A DNA stretch of 28,771 nucleotides, from positions 1 through 28,771 of the forward strand of contig DHHC01000032.1 in NCBI GenBank assembly GCA_002403095.1, read 5' to 3'. The notes beneath the pieces were generated by a model. The model did not search any database. It saw only the letters and a program-made list of their open reading frames with translations, and was not told the origin of the DNA. Below, piece by piece: positions 1 to 8,028 of this stretch; position 1 is the first letter of the stretch; every line of letters starts with the position of its first letter. A program made the position numbers and the translations under genes. Source of the DNA: Leptolinea sp. UBA4782 (GTDB lineage Bacteria; Chloroflexota; Anaerolineae; Anaerolineales; Anaerolineaceae).

Positions 1-27
1 CTATGGGAATTTGATACAGTAACACGG

Positions 28-57
28 TTCGCAAAGTCGCCCAAAATAGCATATAAT
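28..57 (+). promoter_or_regulatory. Candidate sigma-70-like promoter upstream of the dipeptidase
   Basis: A perfect TATAAT lies at 52-57, with a TTCGCA hexamer (4 of 6 to TTGACA) at 28-33, an 18-base spacer. Transcription would start near 64, leaving a leader of roughly 24 bases that contains AGGAG at 74-78. It is the only obvious promoter before the eight-gene + run, so it may drive all of it. The -35 is weak and nothing upstream of the window can be seen. Confidence 0.4.
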
Positions 58-87
58 CCTGAGTATTAACCACAGGAGATAGTGATC

Positions 88-1467
88 ATGACATCACCTC
101 GAAATGCAGCACTTGAATATGCGAAGGAAAACCAGGAGAAATTCCTCAATTCACTCAAAGACCTTGTAAGGATCCCGTCTGTTTCAACCGCACCAGAACA
201 CAAAGCGGATATGCTTATTGCGTCCCATTGGTTGATGGAAAGGCTGGAATCGCTGGGCTTCGATACCCGCCTGATCGAAACTGAAGGTCATCCGTTGGTT
301 TTTGCTGAGCGCACCATCGATCCGGCTTTTCAGACGGTCTTGATTTATGGCCATTACGATGTGCAACCGGCAGAACCATTGGACCTCTGGCTTTCACCGC
401 CTTTTGATCCGGAAGTACGCGATGACAGCCTCTTCGGCCGCGGAGCATCCGACATGAAAGGCCAGGTAATTGCCTGCATGAGCGCGGTGGAATCGATTCT
501 GAAAACAACTGGGCTGAATGTTAACCTTAAATGGCTGATCGAAGGCGAAGAAGAAATTGGTTCACCCAGCCTGACCCCAGTCCTGGAAGAATATAAAGAA
601 CTCCTCGAGAGCGACATCGTCTTAAACACTGACTCTGGGATGATTGCCCGCAATACACCCACCATTACCTACGGGCTGCGCGGGTTGGCTTATTTTGAAT
701 TGCGGGTATTTGGGCCTCAGAGCGACCTTCACTCTGGTATCTTCGGCGGTGTGGTGCACAATCCAGCCCAGGCGCTATGCGAGCTGATCGCCGGCATGCA
801 CGACGAAAAAGGCAGGGTCACCTTGCCTGGATATTATGACCCGGTTATCCCGGTTTCTGAAAAAGAGCACAAGCAGCTGGCAGAATCCCCACTGGATGAA
901 GATTTTTACCTCAAACAAATGGGCGTGAACGAGTTGTGGGGTGAAGAGGGATACATCCCGGCAGAGCGCATCGGCGCTAGGCCAACTCTTGAGATTAATG
1001 GGCTGTATTCCGGGTTTACCGGTCAGGGGTCCAAAACAGTCATTCCGTCCTGGGCTATGGCAAAAATTTCCATGCGCCTGGTACCCAACCAGGATCCGGC
1101 CGAAGTGCAGCAGCAACTGGTGAAATACCTGCAAACCCATGCTCCCAACACAATCCGCTGGGAGTTAACGCCGATGGCTGGAGCGCCTGCATCCTTGCTG
1201 AATACGAGCCTGCCTGCTTCTGAAGCCCTCGCAGATGCCCTGGAAAAAGCGTGGGGTAAAAAGACTGTCTACAAACGTGAAGGCGGCAGCATCCCGATCG
1301 TTTATCATATGCAAACCATCCTGGGAAGCGATTCAATTTTAAGCGGATTTGGCCTTCCAGATGACAGCGTCCATGCCCCTAACGAGAAACTGGACCTGCC
1401 AACCTGGTACACAGGGATTGAAGCACTCATCCATTTCCTGTTTAATATGCAGGATTTGGAGAAATAA
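88..1467 (+). CDS. M20 family dipeptidase (metallopeptidase)
   Basis: A 459-residue cytoplasmic zinc metallopeptidase of the M20 / carnosinase-like family, expected to hydrolyse dipeptides or related amide substrates with two metal ions. The metal-site residues are visible: H89 and D91 in GHYDVQP, D122 in GASDMKGQ, the catalytic and ligand glutamates E155-E156 in EGEEEIGS, D182 in NTDSGM and H429 in SVHAPNEK. Length is usual for the family and the lid domain is present between the two halves of the catalytic domain. A GTG at 82 is in frame, but the AGGAG at 74-78 is only 3 bases from it and 9 bases from the ATG at 88, so the ATG is preferred. There is no signal peptide. The next gene follows after 8 bases. 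The exact substrate cannot be told from sequence. Confidence 0.93.
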   Translation: MTSPRNAALEYAKENQEKFLNSLKDLVRIPSVSTAPEHKADMLIASHWLMERLESLGFDTRLIETEGHPLVFAERTIDPAFQTVLIYGHYDVQPAEPLDLWLSPPFDPEVRDDSLFGRGASDMKGQVIACMSAVESILKTTGLNVNLKWLIEGEEEIGSPSLTPVLEEYKELLESDIVLNTDSGMIARNTPTITYGLRGLAYFELRVFGPQSDLHSGIFGGVVHNPAQALCELIAGMHDEKGRVTLPGYYDPVIPVSEKEHKQLAESPLDEDFYLKQMGVNELWGEEGYIPAERIGARPTLEINGLYSGFTGQGSKTVIPSWAMAKISMRLVPNQDPAEVQQQLVKYLQTHAPNTIRWELTPMAGAPASLLNTSLPASEALADALEKAWGKKTVYKREGGSIPIVYHMQTILGSDSILSGFGLPDDSVHAPNEKLDLPTWYTGIEALIHFLFNMQDLEK

Positions 1468-1475
1468 TAACCAGC

Positions 1476-2366
1476 ATGACTGAAGAATCCAGATTACCAA
1501 ATTATGGCGGTCAGGCACTGATCGAAGGTGTATTGATGCGCGGCAGCCATTCGCTCGCTGCCGCATTCCGAAAGCCTTCCGGTGAAATTGTCGTTCAAAC
1601 CGAACAGCTTAGCGGGATATACACAGGTATATTGAAAAAGATTCCACTTCTGCGCGGTTTGATTCTTCTCTGGGATTCGCTGGGGCTGGGAATGCGCTAC
1701 ATAACCATTTCGGCCAACCATCAGACAGAAACCGAAGAAGAAAAGATCGAAGGACCCACGCTGGTATTCACCTTGATCTTTTCCATCGCACTTGGAATAG
1801 GATTGTTTTTCCTTCTCCCGGCGCTGGTCGGCCATTGGCTCGAAATCCTGTTCAACTGGAGCAGTTGGCTTGGCAACCTCTTCGAGGGAGTCTTCCGCCT
1901 GCTTTTGCTTCTCCTGTACATCTGGGGGATTGGCAAAATGCCTGAAATTCACCGGGTTTTCCAGTATCATGGCGCTGAACATAAGACCATTAACGGGTTT
2001 GAAGCCCGCAAAGAGCTTACTCCCGAAAACCTGATGCCAGTCTCCATCCAGCATCCACGCTGTGGAACTGCCTTCCTGTTGACTCTGGTGATCCTGTCCA
2101 TCCTCGTGTTCACCTTGCTAGGCCCGCTTTCTGTCTGGCTCAGGCTACTCAGCCGGGTGGTCTTGTTGCCGGTTATTGCCGGACTGGCGTATGAGTATAT
2201 CCGCTGGACTGCAAATCACCTGGACAATAAGCTGGTTTGTAATATTGTCAAACCTAACCTGGCTTTACAGTTGCTCACCACGGCCGAACCCGAACCTGCC
2301 ATGCTGGAAGTCTCCATCGCAGCGTTCAATGCCATGCTTCAAGAAGAAGAGAAATATCAGACCTGA
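1476..2366 (+). CDS. DUF1385 (YqhQ-like) integral membrane protein
   Basis: A 296-residue polytopic membrane protein of the DUF1385 / YqhQ family, whose molecular function is unknown to me. Family signatures are visible: GGQALIEGVLMRG at 11-23, a hydrophobic pair at about 95-150, HGAEHKT at 165-171, and HPRCGTAF at 193-200, followed by two or three more hydrophobic segments. The conserved His, Glu and Cys residues look like a metal or catalytic site but this is inference. It starts 8 bases after the dipeptidase stop and ends 2 bases before comEA, so it is probably co-transcribed with both. Length is normal for the family. Confidence 0.9.
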   Translation: MTEESRLPNYGGQALIEGVLMRGSHSLAAAFRKPSGEIVVQTEQLSGIYTGILKKIPLLRGLILLWDSLGLGMRYITISANHQTETEEEKIEGPTLVFTLIFSIALGIGLFFLLPALVGHWLEILFNWSSWLGNLFEGVFRLLLLLLYIWGIGKMPEIHRVFQYHGAEHKTINGFEARKELTPENLMPVSIQHPRCGTAFLLTLVILSILVFTLLGPLSVWLRLLSRVVLLPVIAGLAYEYIRWTANHLDNKLVCNIVKPNLALQLLTTAEPEPAMLEVSIAAFNAMLQEEEKYQT

Positions 2367-2368
2367 TC

Positions 2369-2947
2369 ATGAAATCCTGGCAGCGCTTTGTCCTTGGAAT
2401 ATGTGTTGGATTGGCGGCAGCCGGATTAATCATTCTGATTGCAACCCGGCCAAAAGGTACTGCTTACCAGCTTGAAGATGCACCCACCCCTTCCCCCATC
2501 CAGGTGCATGTCGACGGTGAGGTGATTAATCCGGGCCTCTATTCCCTGCCAAGGTCGGCCAGGGTTGCTGATGCTGTATCTGCTGCGGGCGGATTGACTG
2601 AGAATGCTGCTACTGCACAGATTAACCTGGCAGCGCCCCTGTTGGATGGCAGTAAAGTATACATTCCAAAAGAAGGCGAGCTGCTGCCTGCTGACAAATC
2701 ATCCGGCCTTTACGGAACAACAGATGAACCGGCTCTTCCTTCAGCATCCAACCCTCTTAACATAAACACAGCCACAATTGAAGAATTGATGCTTTTACCA
2801 GGTATCGGATCGACCAGGGCGGCAGACATTGTGTATTACCGTCAGGTGAATGGCAGCTTCGACTCCATTGAAAAGATCATGGATGTTCCTGGCATCGGGG
2901 AAAACACGTATAATCAGATAAAAGAGTTGATCAGCGTGAATCCATAG
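2369..2947 (+). CDS. comEA: ComEA-like helix-hairpin-helix DNA-binding protein
   Basis: A 192-residue membrane-anchored DNA-binding protein. It has one hydrophobic anchor at about 8-26, an SLBB domain at about 44-100 (VHVDGEVINPGLY), a low-complexity linker, and a tandem helix-hairpin-helix unit at about 128-190 with LPGIG at 143-147 and VPGIG at 173-177. This is the architecture of ComEA, which binds incoming double-stranded DNA during natural transformation. No comEC channel gene or pilus gene is visible in the window, so a competence role rests on the family only. The neighbours are housekeeping genes, and yqeY follows after 10 bases. Confidence 0.88.
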   Translation: MKSWQRFVLGICVGLAAAGLIILIATRPKGTAYQLEDAPTPSPIQVHVDGEVINPGLYSLPRSARVADAVSAAGGLTENAATAQINLAAPLLDGSKVYIPKEGELLPADKSSGLYGTTDEPALPSASNPLNINTATIEELMLLPGIGSTRAADIVYYRQVNGSFDSIEKIMDVPGIGENTYNQIKELISVNP

Positions 2948-2957
2948 GCAGGTTAAA

Positions 2958-3404
2958 ATGACTTTACGGGAAGATATAAGCTTAGCCATCCAGAATGCCA
3001 TGCGTAGTAAAGACGAAACCCGGCTACGGGTCCTCAGGCTTTTACTCAGCGCAATTAAGCTGGCGGATGCCGAAAAAGGAGTGGCAGTCGATGATGCTGC
3101 CATCCTTACGCTGGTTCAAAAAGAGATCAAAATCCGCAAAGACTCAATCGAAGGCGCCGAAGCAGCCGGCAGACCGGAGATGATTGCCCAGAACCAGCAG
3201 GAAATCAGCATCCTTGAAATATATTTACCCAAACAATTGACCGAAGATGAACTTACCAGCCTAGTAACCGAAGCCATCCAGGAAGCGCAGGCTTCATCGC
3301 CAGCCGATATGGGTAAAGTGATGAAATTACTGATGCCTAAGGTACAGGGAAAAGCGCCTAACGCCCATATAAGCCAGGTGGTGAGGAACCTGCTGGAAAA
3401 GTAA
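2958..3404 (+). CDS. yqeY: GatB/YqeY domain-containing protein
   Basis: A 148-residue protein spanning the whole GatB/YqeY family. The N-terminal helical part contains RLLLSAIKLADAEKG, the middle has the QKEIKIRKDSIE stretch and the ILEIYLPKQLTEDEL segment, and the C-terminal part has ADMGKVMKLLMPKVQGKA, all characteristic of YqeY. The family resembles the tail domain of the GatB amidotransferase subunit and is thought to interact with tRNA or aminoacylation machinery, but its exact role is not settled. An AGG lies shortly before the ATG. The stop is 4 bases before the pgpH start. Confidence 0.93.
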   Translation: MTLREDISLAIQNAMRSKDETRLRVLRLLLSAIKLADAEKGVAVDDAAILTLVQKEIKIRKDSIEGAEAAGRPEMIAQNQQEISILEIYLPKQLTEDELTSLVTEAIQEAQASSPADMGKVMKLLMPKVQGKAPNAHISQVVRNLLEK

Positions 3405-3408
3405 CTTG

Positions 3409-5544
3409 ATGATTGAGGAAAACGGGAAAAGCTCTGCCAGGGAAAAACGGAAAGCTTTTTTACGCACAATACTCCTGGTTTCAATATCCATTCTTACACT
3501 TGGGGCAATTGTCCTCCCCTCATATCTTGAAAAGAGCACCTACTCGCTTCAAGCTGGGGATGTAGCGCCGCATAATATCGTTGCCCCATACAGCCACACG
3601 TATACCAGCCAGGTTCTCACCAATGAAGCTGTAGAAAAAGCCCGCCAATCCATCCAACCGATCTACCTGCCGGCAGATCCTGAGATCGCTCGCACCCAGC
3701 TGGAAAACCTCAGGACAACCCTGGCATACATCTCAGATGTGCGGGCTGATTCTTTTGCCAGTCAGCAGCAAAAGCAAGATGACCTGGCCAACCTGGCAGA
3801 TCTTACCCTAGAAGAAGAACCCGCACAGGCAATCCTGGAAATGCCGCAAACCCGCTGGGAGACAATCCAGCAGGAAGCTCTCTCTGTTTTGGAACAGGTG
3901 ATGCGTAATTCCATCCGCGATACCCAGATAACCGAAGCCCGCCGCTCAGTCGTTTCGCTTGTCAGCTTCTCGCTCACAACTGAACAATCCAAACTTGTGG
4001 ATGTGATCGTAAGCCCGTTTATCGTACCCAACAGCCTTTACAGCGAAGAATTGACCGAATCATCCCGCAAGAGGGCAGCCGATTTAGTTTTACCTGTCAC
4101 CAAATCGTATGTTTCCGAAGAACTCATCGTTCAGCAAGGTCAGGTTATCACCCCGCAGATAGAAGAAGCCCTGCACCAGTTTGGCATCATCCGCTCAAAC
4201 CCGCTCACCAGTAATCTGATCGCATCCCTGGCTGTCACCACCATTTCCAGCGGGTTCATTGCCGTTTATTTCCAGCGCCGCAGGTTGCAGCTAAATCTAA
4301 GCATCACAAGCCTTTTCTTGATATCGGTCTTTTTTCTGGTATTCCTAATTGCCGGCCGGTTGCTTATCCCGGGCCATGCCATCCTGCCCTACTTCTTTCC
4401 CCTGGCTGCTTTCGGATTGACCATAGCGAGCCTTTTCTCCTCGGAACTGGGGCTGGTGTTAACGCTGGTTCTGGCAATCACAACTGCGTTTGGCATGCCT
4501 TCCAGCCTCGATCTCACACTCTTCTATTCAATTGCCAGCATGTGCGGCATCCTGGTGTTGGGAAAAGGAAGGCGGGTTACCAGTTACATCTGGGCAGGTT
4601 TAACCGTTGGCCTGGTCGGCAGCATGATCATCCTGGCCTACCGCCTGGTGGAAACATACACCGATTGGATGGGGATTGCGACCTTGATTGGCGCAGTGTT
4701 TATCAATGGTGTTGCTTCAGCCAGCCTGGCGTTACTGCTCCAATACATCGTAACCCAGATTTTTGGCCTGGCAACCCCGCTTCATCTGCTGGAAATTTCG
4801 CGCTCAGACCATCCCTTGCTGCAATTCATCCTGCAAAGCGCGCCCGGATCATACCAGCACAGCCTCCAAGTCTCCAACCTGGCAGAGCAAGCCGCCAAAG
4901 CAATCGGGGCAGACCCGTTACTGGTGCGTGCTGGCGCCCTTTACCACGATGCCGGCAAGTCGCTTAACCCGCAATACTTTATTGAAAACCAGGTTGGAAA
5001 CCAGGTCAATCCACACAACGATTTAAGTCCCCAGGAAAGCGCCCGGATCATCATCCAGCATGTGACAGACGGGATCTCGCTGGCAAAGAAGTACAGGCTT
5101 CCGCCCCGCATCCGTGATTTCATCCTGGAACACCACGGGACTACCATCACCCGCTACCAGTACAACCGGGCCAAAGAGCTTTCTGCAGTAACAGGAGAAA
5201 CCTTCGATATCGAAGACTTCCGTTACCCAGGTCCCCGCCCGCAAAGCCGTGAGACAGCCTTGCTTATGCTTGCAGATTGCACCGAGGCGAAAGCACGTGC
5301 TGACTTGCCTAAAAACGAAACTGAATTACGCGAAATTGTGCGAAAAGCAGTAGATTTTCAGTTGCAGCAAGGCCAGCTGAACGATACCAATTTGACTTTC
5401 CTTGACCTCAACCGGACCATCGATTCATTTGTTTTCACATTACGCAATACTTACCATCCCCGCTTGCGCTACCCCGAAACTGAAAAACCAGCCGAACCGC
5501 TGGCACTGGATGCACCGCCGCCCCAGGAGGAAAACGGTAAATGA
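3409..5544 (+). CDS. pgpH: 7TM-HD phosphodiesterase, PgpH family (cyclic-di-AMP)
   Basis: A 711-residue membrane phosphodiesterase. An N-terminal hydrophobic anchor (about 18-38) is followed by an extracytoplasmic 7TMR-HDED domain (about 40-270), seven membrane segments (about 275-460) and a cytoplasmic HD domain from about 480. The HD site is visible: H484 in SYQHSLQ, H513-D514 in YHDAGKS, then ILEHHGTT and LADCTEAKAR. PgpH proteins of this architecture hydrolyse cyclic-di-AMP to pApA. An in-frame TTG at 3406 precedes the ATG at 3409; the ATG is preferred. No good ribosome site is seen and the previous stop is 4 bases away, so translational coupling is likely. Its stop overlaps the ybeY start as ATGA. 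The pgpH-ybeY-dgkA order is widely conserved. No diadenylate cyclase gene lies in the window. Confidence 0.92.
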   Translation: MIEENGKSSAREKRKAFLRTILLVSISILTLGAIVLPSYLEKSTYSLQAGDVAPHNIVAPYSHTYTSQVLTNEAVEKARQSIQPIYLPADPEIARTQLENLRTTLAYISDVRADSFASQQQKQDDLANLADLTLEEEPAQAILEMPQTRWETIQQEALSVLEQVMRNSIRDTQITEARRSVVSLVSFSLTTEQSKLVDVIVSPFIVPNSLYSEELTESSRKRAADLVLPVTKSYVSEELIVQQGQVITPQIEEALHQFGIIRSNPLTSNLIASLAVTTISSGFIAVYFQRRRLQLNLSITSLFLISVFFLVFLIAGRLLIPGHAILPYFFPLAAFGLTIASLFSSELGLVLTLVLAITTAFGMPSSLDLTLFYSIASMCGILVLGKGRRVTSYIWAGLTVGLVGSMIILAYRLVETYTDWMGIATLIGAVFINGVASASLALLLQYIVTQIFGLATPLHLLEISRSDHPLLQFILQSAPGSYQHSLQVSNLAEQAAKAIGADPLLVRAGALYHDAGKSLNPQYFIENQVGNQVNPHNDLSPQESARIIIQHVTDGISLAKKYRLPPRIRDFILEHHGTTITRYQYNRAKELSAVTGETFDIEDFRYPGPRPQSRETALLMLADCTEAKARADLPKNETELREIVRKAVDFQLQQGQLNDTNLTFLDLNRTIDSFVFTLRNTYHPRLRYPETEKPAEPLALDAPPPQEENGK

Positions 5545-5993
5545 ACGCGCAGGTAACCATCAATCCCGAATACAACAGCCTGGTAACAGAGGAGTGGATC
5601 AGGCAGCTTGTAAGTTATGTGCTTGATACCCATTTTCAGCACCAGGATGCCCAGGTATCCATTGCCCTTGAGAACGACCAGGAAGTTCACAACCTCAATT
5701 TGCAGTACCGCGCAGTCGATTCGACAACGGATGTCCTTTCCTTTGAAGGCGGCTACCCGGATCCTGAATCCGGTTACTTTCACCTCGGTGATATCATCAT
5801 CTCAGTCCCCCAAACGCAAAAACAGGCAGCCGCGGTAAAACACCCATTCAAACAGGAATTGGCTCTTCTGATCGTTCATGGCATACTGCACCTGAAGGGG
5901 TACGATCATGCCGAACCGCAAGATAAAGAGATTATGTGGAAAGAACAGGACCAGATTTTAGATAATGTAAAGGAATCTATCCTGTATGAATGA
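5541..5993 (+). CDS. ybeY: Endoribonuclease YbeY (rRNA maturation)
   Basis: A 150-residue zinc-dependent RNase that takes part in 16S rRNA 3' maturation and ribosome quality control. The family motif HGxLHLxGYDH is present with the three zinc ligands H113, H117 and H123, preceded by the VLSFEGGYP and LGDIIIS core strands. Length is typical. The ATG overlaps the pgpH stop by 4 bases, and the stop lies inside the next gene (8-base overlap), so expression is tied to both neighbours. Confidence 0.96.
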   Translation: MNAQVTINPEYNSLVTEEWIRQLVSYVLDTHFQHQDAQVSIALENDQEVHNLNLQYRAVDSTTDVLSFEGGYPDPESGYFHLGDIIISVPQTQKQAAAVKHPFKQELALLIVHGILHLKGYDHAEPQDKEIMWKEQDQILDNVKESILYE

Positions 5994-6366
5994 GTTTAAC
6001 AGGAAAAGGTTGATTTCATTAAAGCACGCCTTTTCGGGGCTGGCTTATGTCTTCCGCACCCAAAAGAATACCCGTGTTTACCTGGTTTTTACCATCCTGG
6101 TGCTAGCATTCGCATTCTTCCTGAATGTTTCCTGGCTGGAATGGATAATCCTGCTGCTCTTGATCGGGTTGGTTTGGGCCGCTGAATGCATCAATACTGC
6201 AATCGAGGCCGGCATTGACCTGGTAACCCAGGATTTTCACCCCATCGCCAAGATCGCCAAAGATACCTCAGCAGCTGGAGTTCTCATGCTCGCCCTTACA
6301 GCTGCGCTAATCGGCCTTTACATTTTTGGCAGGCACATTTATCTCATCATTTTCTCCGGAGGTTAA
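5986..6366 (+). CDS. dgkA: DgkA-like prokaryotic diacylglycerol / undecaprenol kinase
   Basis: A 126-residue inner-membrane lipid kinase of the small DgkA family with three hydrophobic segments (about 32-48, 52-68, 98-118). The signatures E67-x2-N70-T-A-I-E74 and K92-D93 followed by SAAGVLMLAL are present. In Gram-positive relatives this family phosphorylates undecaprenol rather than diacylglycerol, feeding the lipid carrier used for peptidoglycan and surface glycans. The substrate cannot be decided here. It overlaps ybeY by 8 bases and ends just past the ribosome site of the next gene. Confidence 0.93.
   Translation: MNEFNRKRLISLKHAFSGLAYVFRTQKNTRVYLVFTILVLAFAFFLNVSWLEWIILLLLIGLVWAAECINTAIEAGIDLVTQDFHPIAKIAKDTSAAGVLMLALTAALIGLYIFGRHIYLIIFSGG
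6358..6363 (+). promoter_or_regulatory. Strong ribosome binding site deciding the TIM-barrel start
   Basis: GGAGGT at 6358-6363, immediately before the dgkA stop, lies 7 bases before the ATG at 6371. It argues against a longer in-frame reading that would begin at 6326 inside dgkA. Confidence 0.75.
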
Positions 6367-6370
6367 CCGT

Positions 6371-7225
6371 ATGGCTTTAAGTTTCCGTTTCGGTACAGTT
6401 GGCTCACCAATTTCCACGCCCAAAAAGCCCGGCGGTAGCACAGGTGCAATCCAGCAGATCAGGGTATTAAACCTGGATGCATTTGAGTTGGGCTGGGTTC
6501 AATCTGTACGGATCAGCGAAAAAACCTGCGAAGAAATCAACCTGACCGCCCGTGAAAATAATGTCAGGCTCAGCGTGCATGCACCGTATTTCATCAACCT
6601 CAATGCAAACGATGAGGAATGGCCAAAATCCCGTAAAAGGCTGATGGACTCCGCCCTTTATGGAAACTTGGCTGGAGCCACCGATATTGTCTTTCACCCC
6701 GGATCATATTTCGGTCAGGATCCGGCTGAAGTTTTACAGAAAGCCAACCCCAGGCTGGCGGGTTGTGTAAAGGAATTAAGGGAAGCCGGCAACCCGGTAA
6801 CCTTGCGCCCAGAAACTATGGGAAAAATAGCCATGCTGGGTTCCCTTGAAGATACGCTCAAAATGGGCCAGGAAATTCCCGGTGTTCTCCCCTGCCTGGA
6901 CTTTGCCCACCTGCATGCCCGGGCTGGGAATGGGGAAATGAATACGTACGATGAATGGAACCGGGTGCTTGAAAAGTATGGAAGTGCCCTTGGTGAAGGC
7001 TCACTGAAGAATCTTCACATCCACTTATCCGGCATTGAATACTCATCCAAAGGGGAAAGATACCACCTGCCAATCCAGGAATCTGATTTCGACCTGCAGG
7101 GTTTGTTCAAAGCTCTCTCAGCTTTTAATGCTGGCGGCAGGATCCTGTGCGAAAGTCCAATTATGGAAGAAGACGCCCTCTTTATGCAGAAAACCTGGCA
7201 GGAGATCACCAAAGAGGAACTATAG
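6371..7225 (+). CDS. Endonuclease IV-like TIM-barrel protein (AP endonuclease family 2)
   Basis: A 284-residue TIM barrel of the xylose isomerase-like / endonuclease IV superfamily. Likely metal ligands follow the endonuclease IV order: H70 in SVHAPYF, H109 in FHPGS, E148 in RPETMG, D177 and H180 in LDFAHLH, H218 in IHLSG, E229 and H232 in GERYHLP, and E261 in LCESP. In the classical enzyme the seventh and eighth ligands are Asp and His in D-R-H; here the stretch reads E-R-Y-H, so the site differs. A role as an apurinic endonuclease is plausible but a sugar-isomerase-like reaction cannot be excluded. The start at 6371 is chosen by the GGAGGT at 6358-6363. The stop overlaps the convergent response regulator by 6 bases. 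Confidence 0.82.
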   Translation: MALSFRFGTVGSPISTPKKPGGSTGAIQQIRVLNLDAFELGWVQSVRISEKTCEEINLTARENNVRLSVHAPYFINLNANDEEWPKSRKRLMDSALYGNLAGATDIVFHPGSYFGQDPAEVLQKANPRLAGCVKELREAGNPVTLRPETMGKIAMLGSLEDTLKMGQEIPGVLPCLDFAHLHARAGNGEMNTYDEWNRVLEKYGSALGEGSLKNLHIHLSGIEYSSKGERYHLPIQESDFDLQGLFKALSAFNAGGRILCESPIMEEDALFMQKTWQEITKEEL

Positions 7226-7873
7226 GTATTCCTTCAGGTTGTGTTCAACTGCATACGCGGCAGCTTCAGCCCGGTTGCTCACATTCAATTTCGAAAGAAT
7301 GCTGCTTACGTAGTTCCGGACTGTCCCTTCACCCAGGAACAGCTCTTTTGCAATTTCCCGGTTGGTCTTCCCTGAAGATACCAGACCGAGGACATGTTTC
7401 TCCTGCTGGCTGAGCGATGCAAATGCGGATGCTTCTTCTTCTTTCACCGCCCTGCGAACTTCCTGGAAAACCCGCTGGGTTACTGCCGGGTCAAGCAGCG
7501 CATCTCCCCTTCCAACAGCCTCAAGTGAGCGCACCAGGTCCTCGCTGCCGATTTGTTTGAGGATGTAACCCGATGCCCCGGCACGGATGGCATTGAAAAG
7601 CATCTCATCTTCTGCATACGATGTCAGCATCACTACTTTGGTCTGGGGATAATCCCGTGTGATCTGCTCGCAAGCCTCAATACCAGACATTCCAGGTAAC
7701 CGGATATCCATCAGGACAATGTCCGGCTCTAACTTATGCACGATCTCCAAAGCATCTTTTACATTGCTAGCTTCATCAATAATCTCAAATTGAGGATGTT
7801 GCGCCAGGAGCGCCCTTAATCCAATCCGGACTACTTCATGATCGTCAACAATCACAATCCGTTTTTTCGCCAT
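7220..7873 (-). CDS. NarL/LuxR-type response regulator
   Basis: A 217-residue two-component regulator. The receiver domain (about 4-120) has the acidic pair D10-D11, the phosphoacceptor D56 in LMDIRLPG, T84 and K106. The LuxR-type helix-turn-helix follows at about 150-210 with SLSQQEKHVLGLVSSGKTN and EGTVRNYVSSILSKL. It should bind DNA as a dimer when phosphorylated. No histidine kinase gene is adjacent, so it is an orphan within this window. A longer in-frame reading to 7903 exists, but AGGAG at 7879-7883 lies 5 bases before the ATG at 7873, and a TATAAT lies at 7890-7895, so the shorter start is preferred. It converges on the TIM-barrel gene with a 6-base overlap. Confidence 0.93.
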   Translation of the reverse strand: MAKKRIVIVDDHEVVRIGLRALLAQHPQFEIIDEASNVKDALEIVHKLEPDIVLMDIRLPGMSGIEACEQITRDYPQTKVVMLTSYAEDEMLFNAIRAGASGYILKQIGSEDLVRSLEAVGRGDALLDPAVTQRVFQEVRRAVKEEEASAFASLSQQEKHVLGLVSSGKTNREIAKELFLGEGTVRNYVSSILSKLNVSNRAEAAAYAVEHNLKEYL

Positions 7874-7889
7874 AGATTCTCCTGCTGCA

Positions 7890-7918
7890 ATTATATCTGA
7901 CACAGGATGGTTTTACCA
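7890..7918 (-). promoter_or_regulatory. Candidate promoter for the response regulator
   Basis: On the minus strand a perfect TATAAT occupies 7895-7890. Seventeen bases upstream the hexamer is TGGTAA (3 of 6 to TTGACA). Start of transcription would be near 7883, so the leader would be only about 10 bases and consist mostly of the AGGAG ribosome site. The weak -35 may mean an activator is needed, possibly the regulator itself. Confidence 0.4.
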
Positions 7919-7992
7919 GAAGCATCTGCCCAGCGGTATCAACCAGCAGCCAGTCACTTTTCTTAAAAACCGGTATCTTTGATGCTTTCCTG

Positions 7993-7998
7993 TATAAT
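7993..7998 (+). promoter_or_regulatory. Candidate -10 box upstream of the DUF192 gene
   Basis: A perfect TATAAT sits at 7993-7998 in the 155-base gap between the divergent regulator (start 7873) and the DUF192 gene (ATG 8029). No convincing -35 hexamer is present 16-18 bases upstream. A leader of about 24 bases would result. The rest of the gap shows no other structure that I can support. Confidence 0.35.
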
Positions 7999-8028
7999 AC
8001 TTACCAGGAAAAAAAACACAGGTAAAAC

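Noticed and set aside
1494..2054. 186-codon open frame on the minus strand
   Set aside because: Antisense to the DUF1385 gene, whose family motifs are clear; no motif is seen in the antisense product.
6326..6370. Longer start for the endonuclease IV-like gene
   Set aside because: It begins inside dgkA, while GGAGGT at 6358-6363 is well placed for the ATG at 6371.
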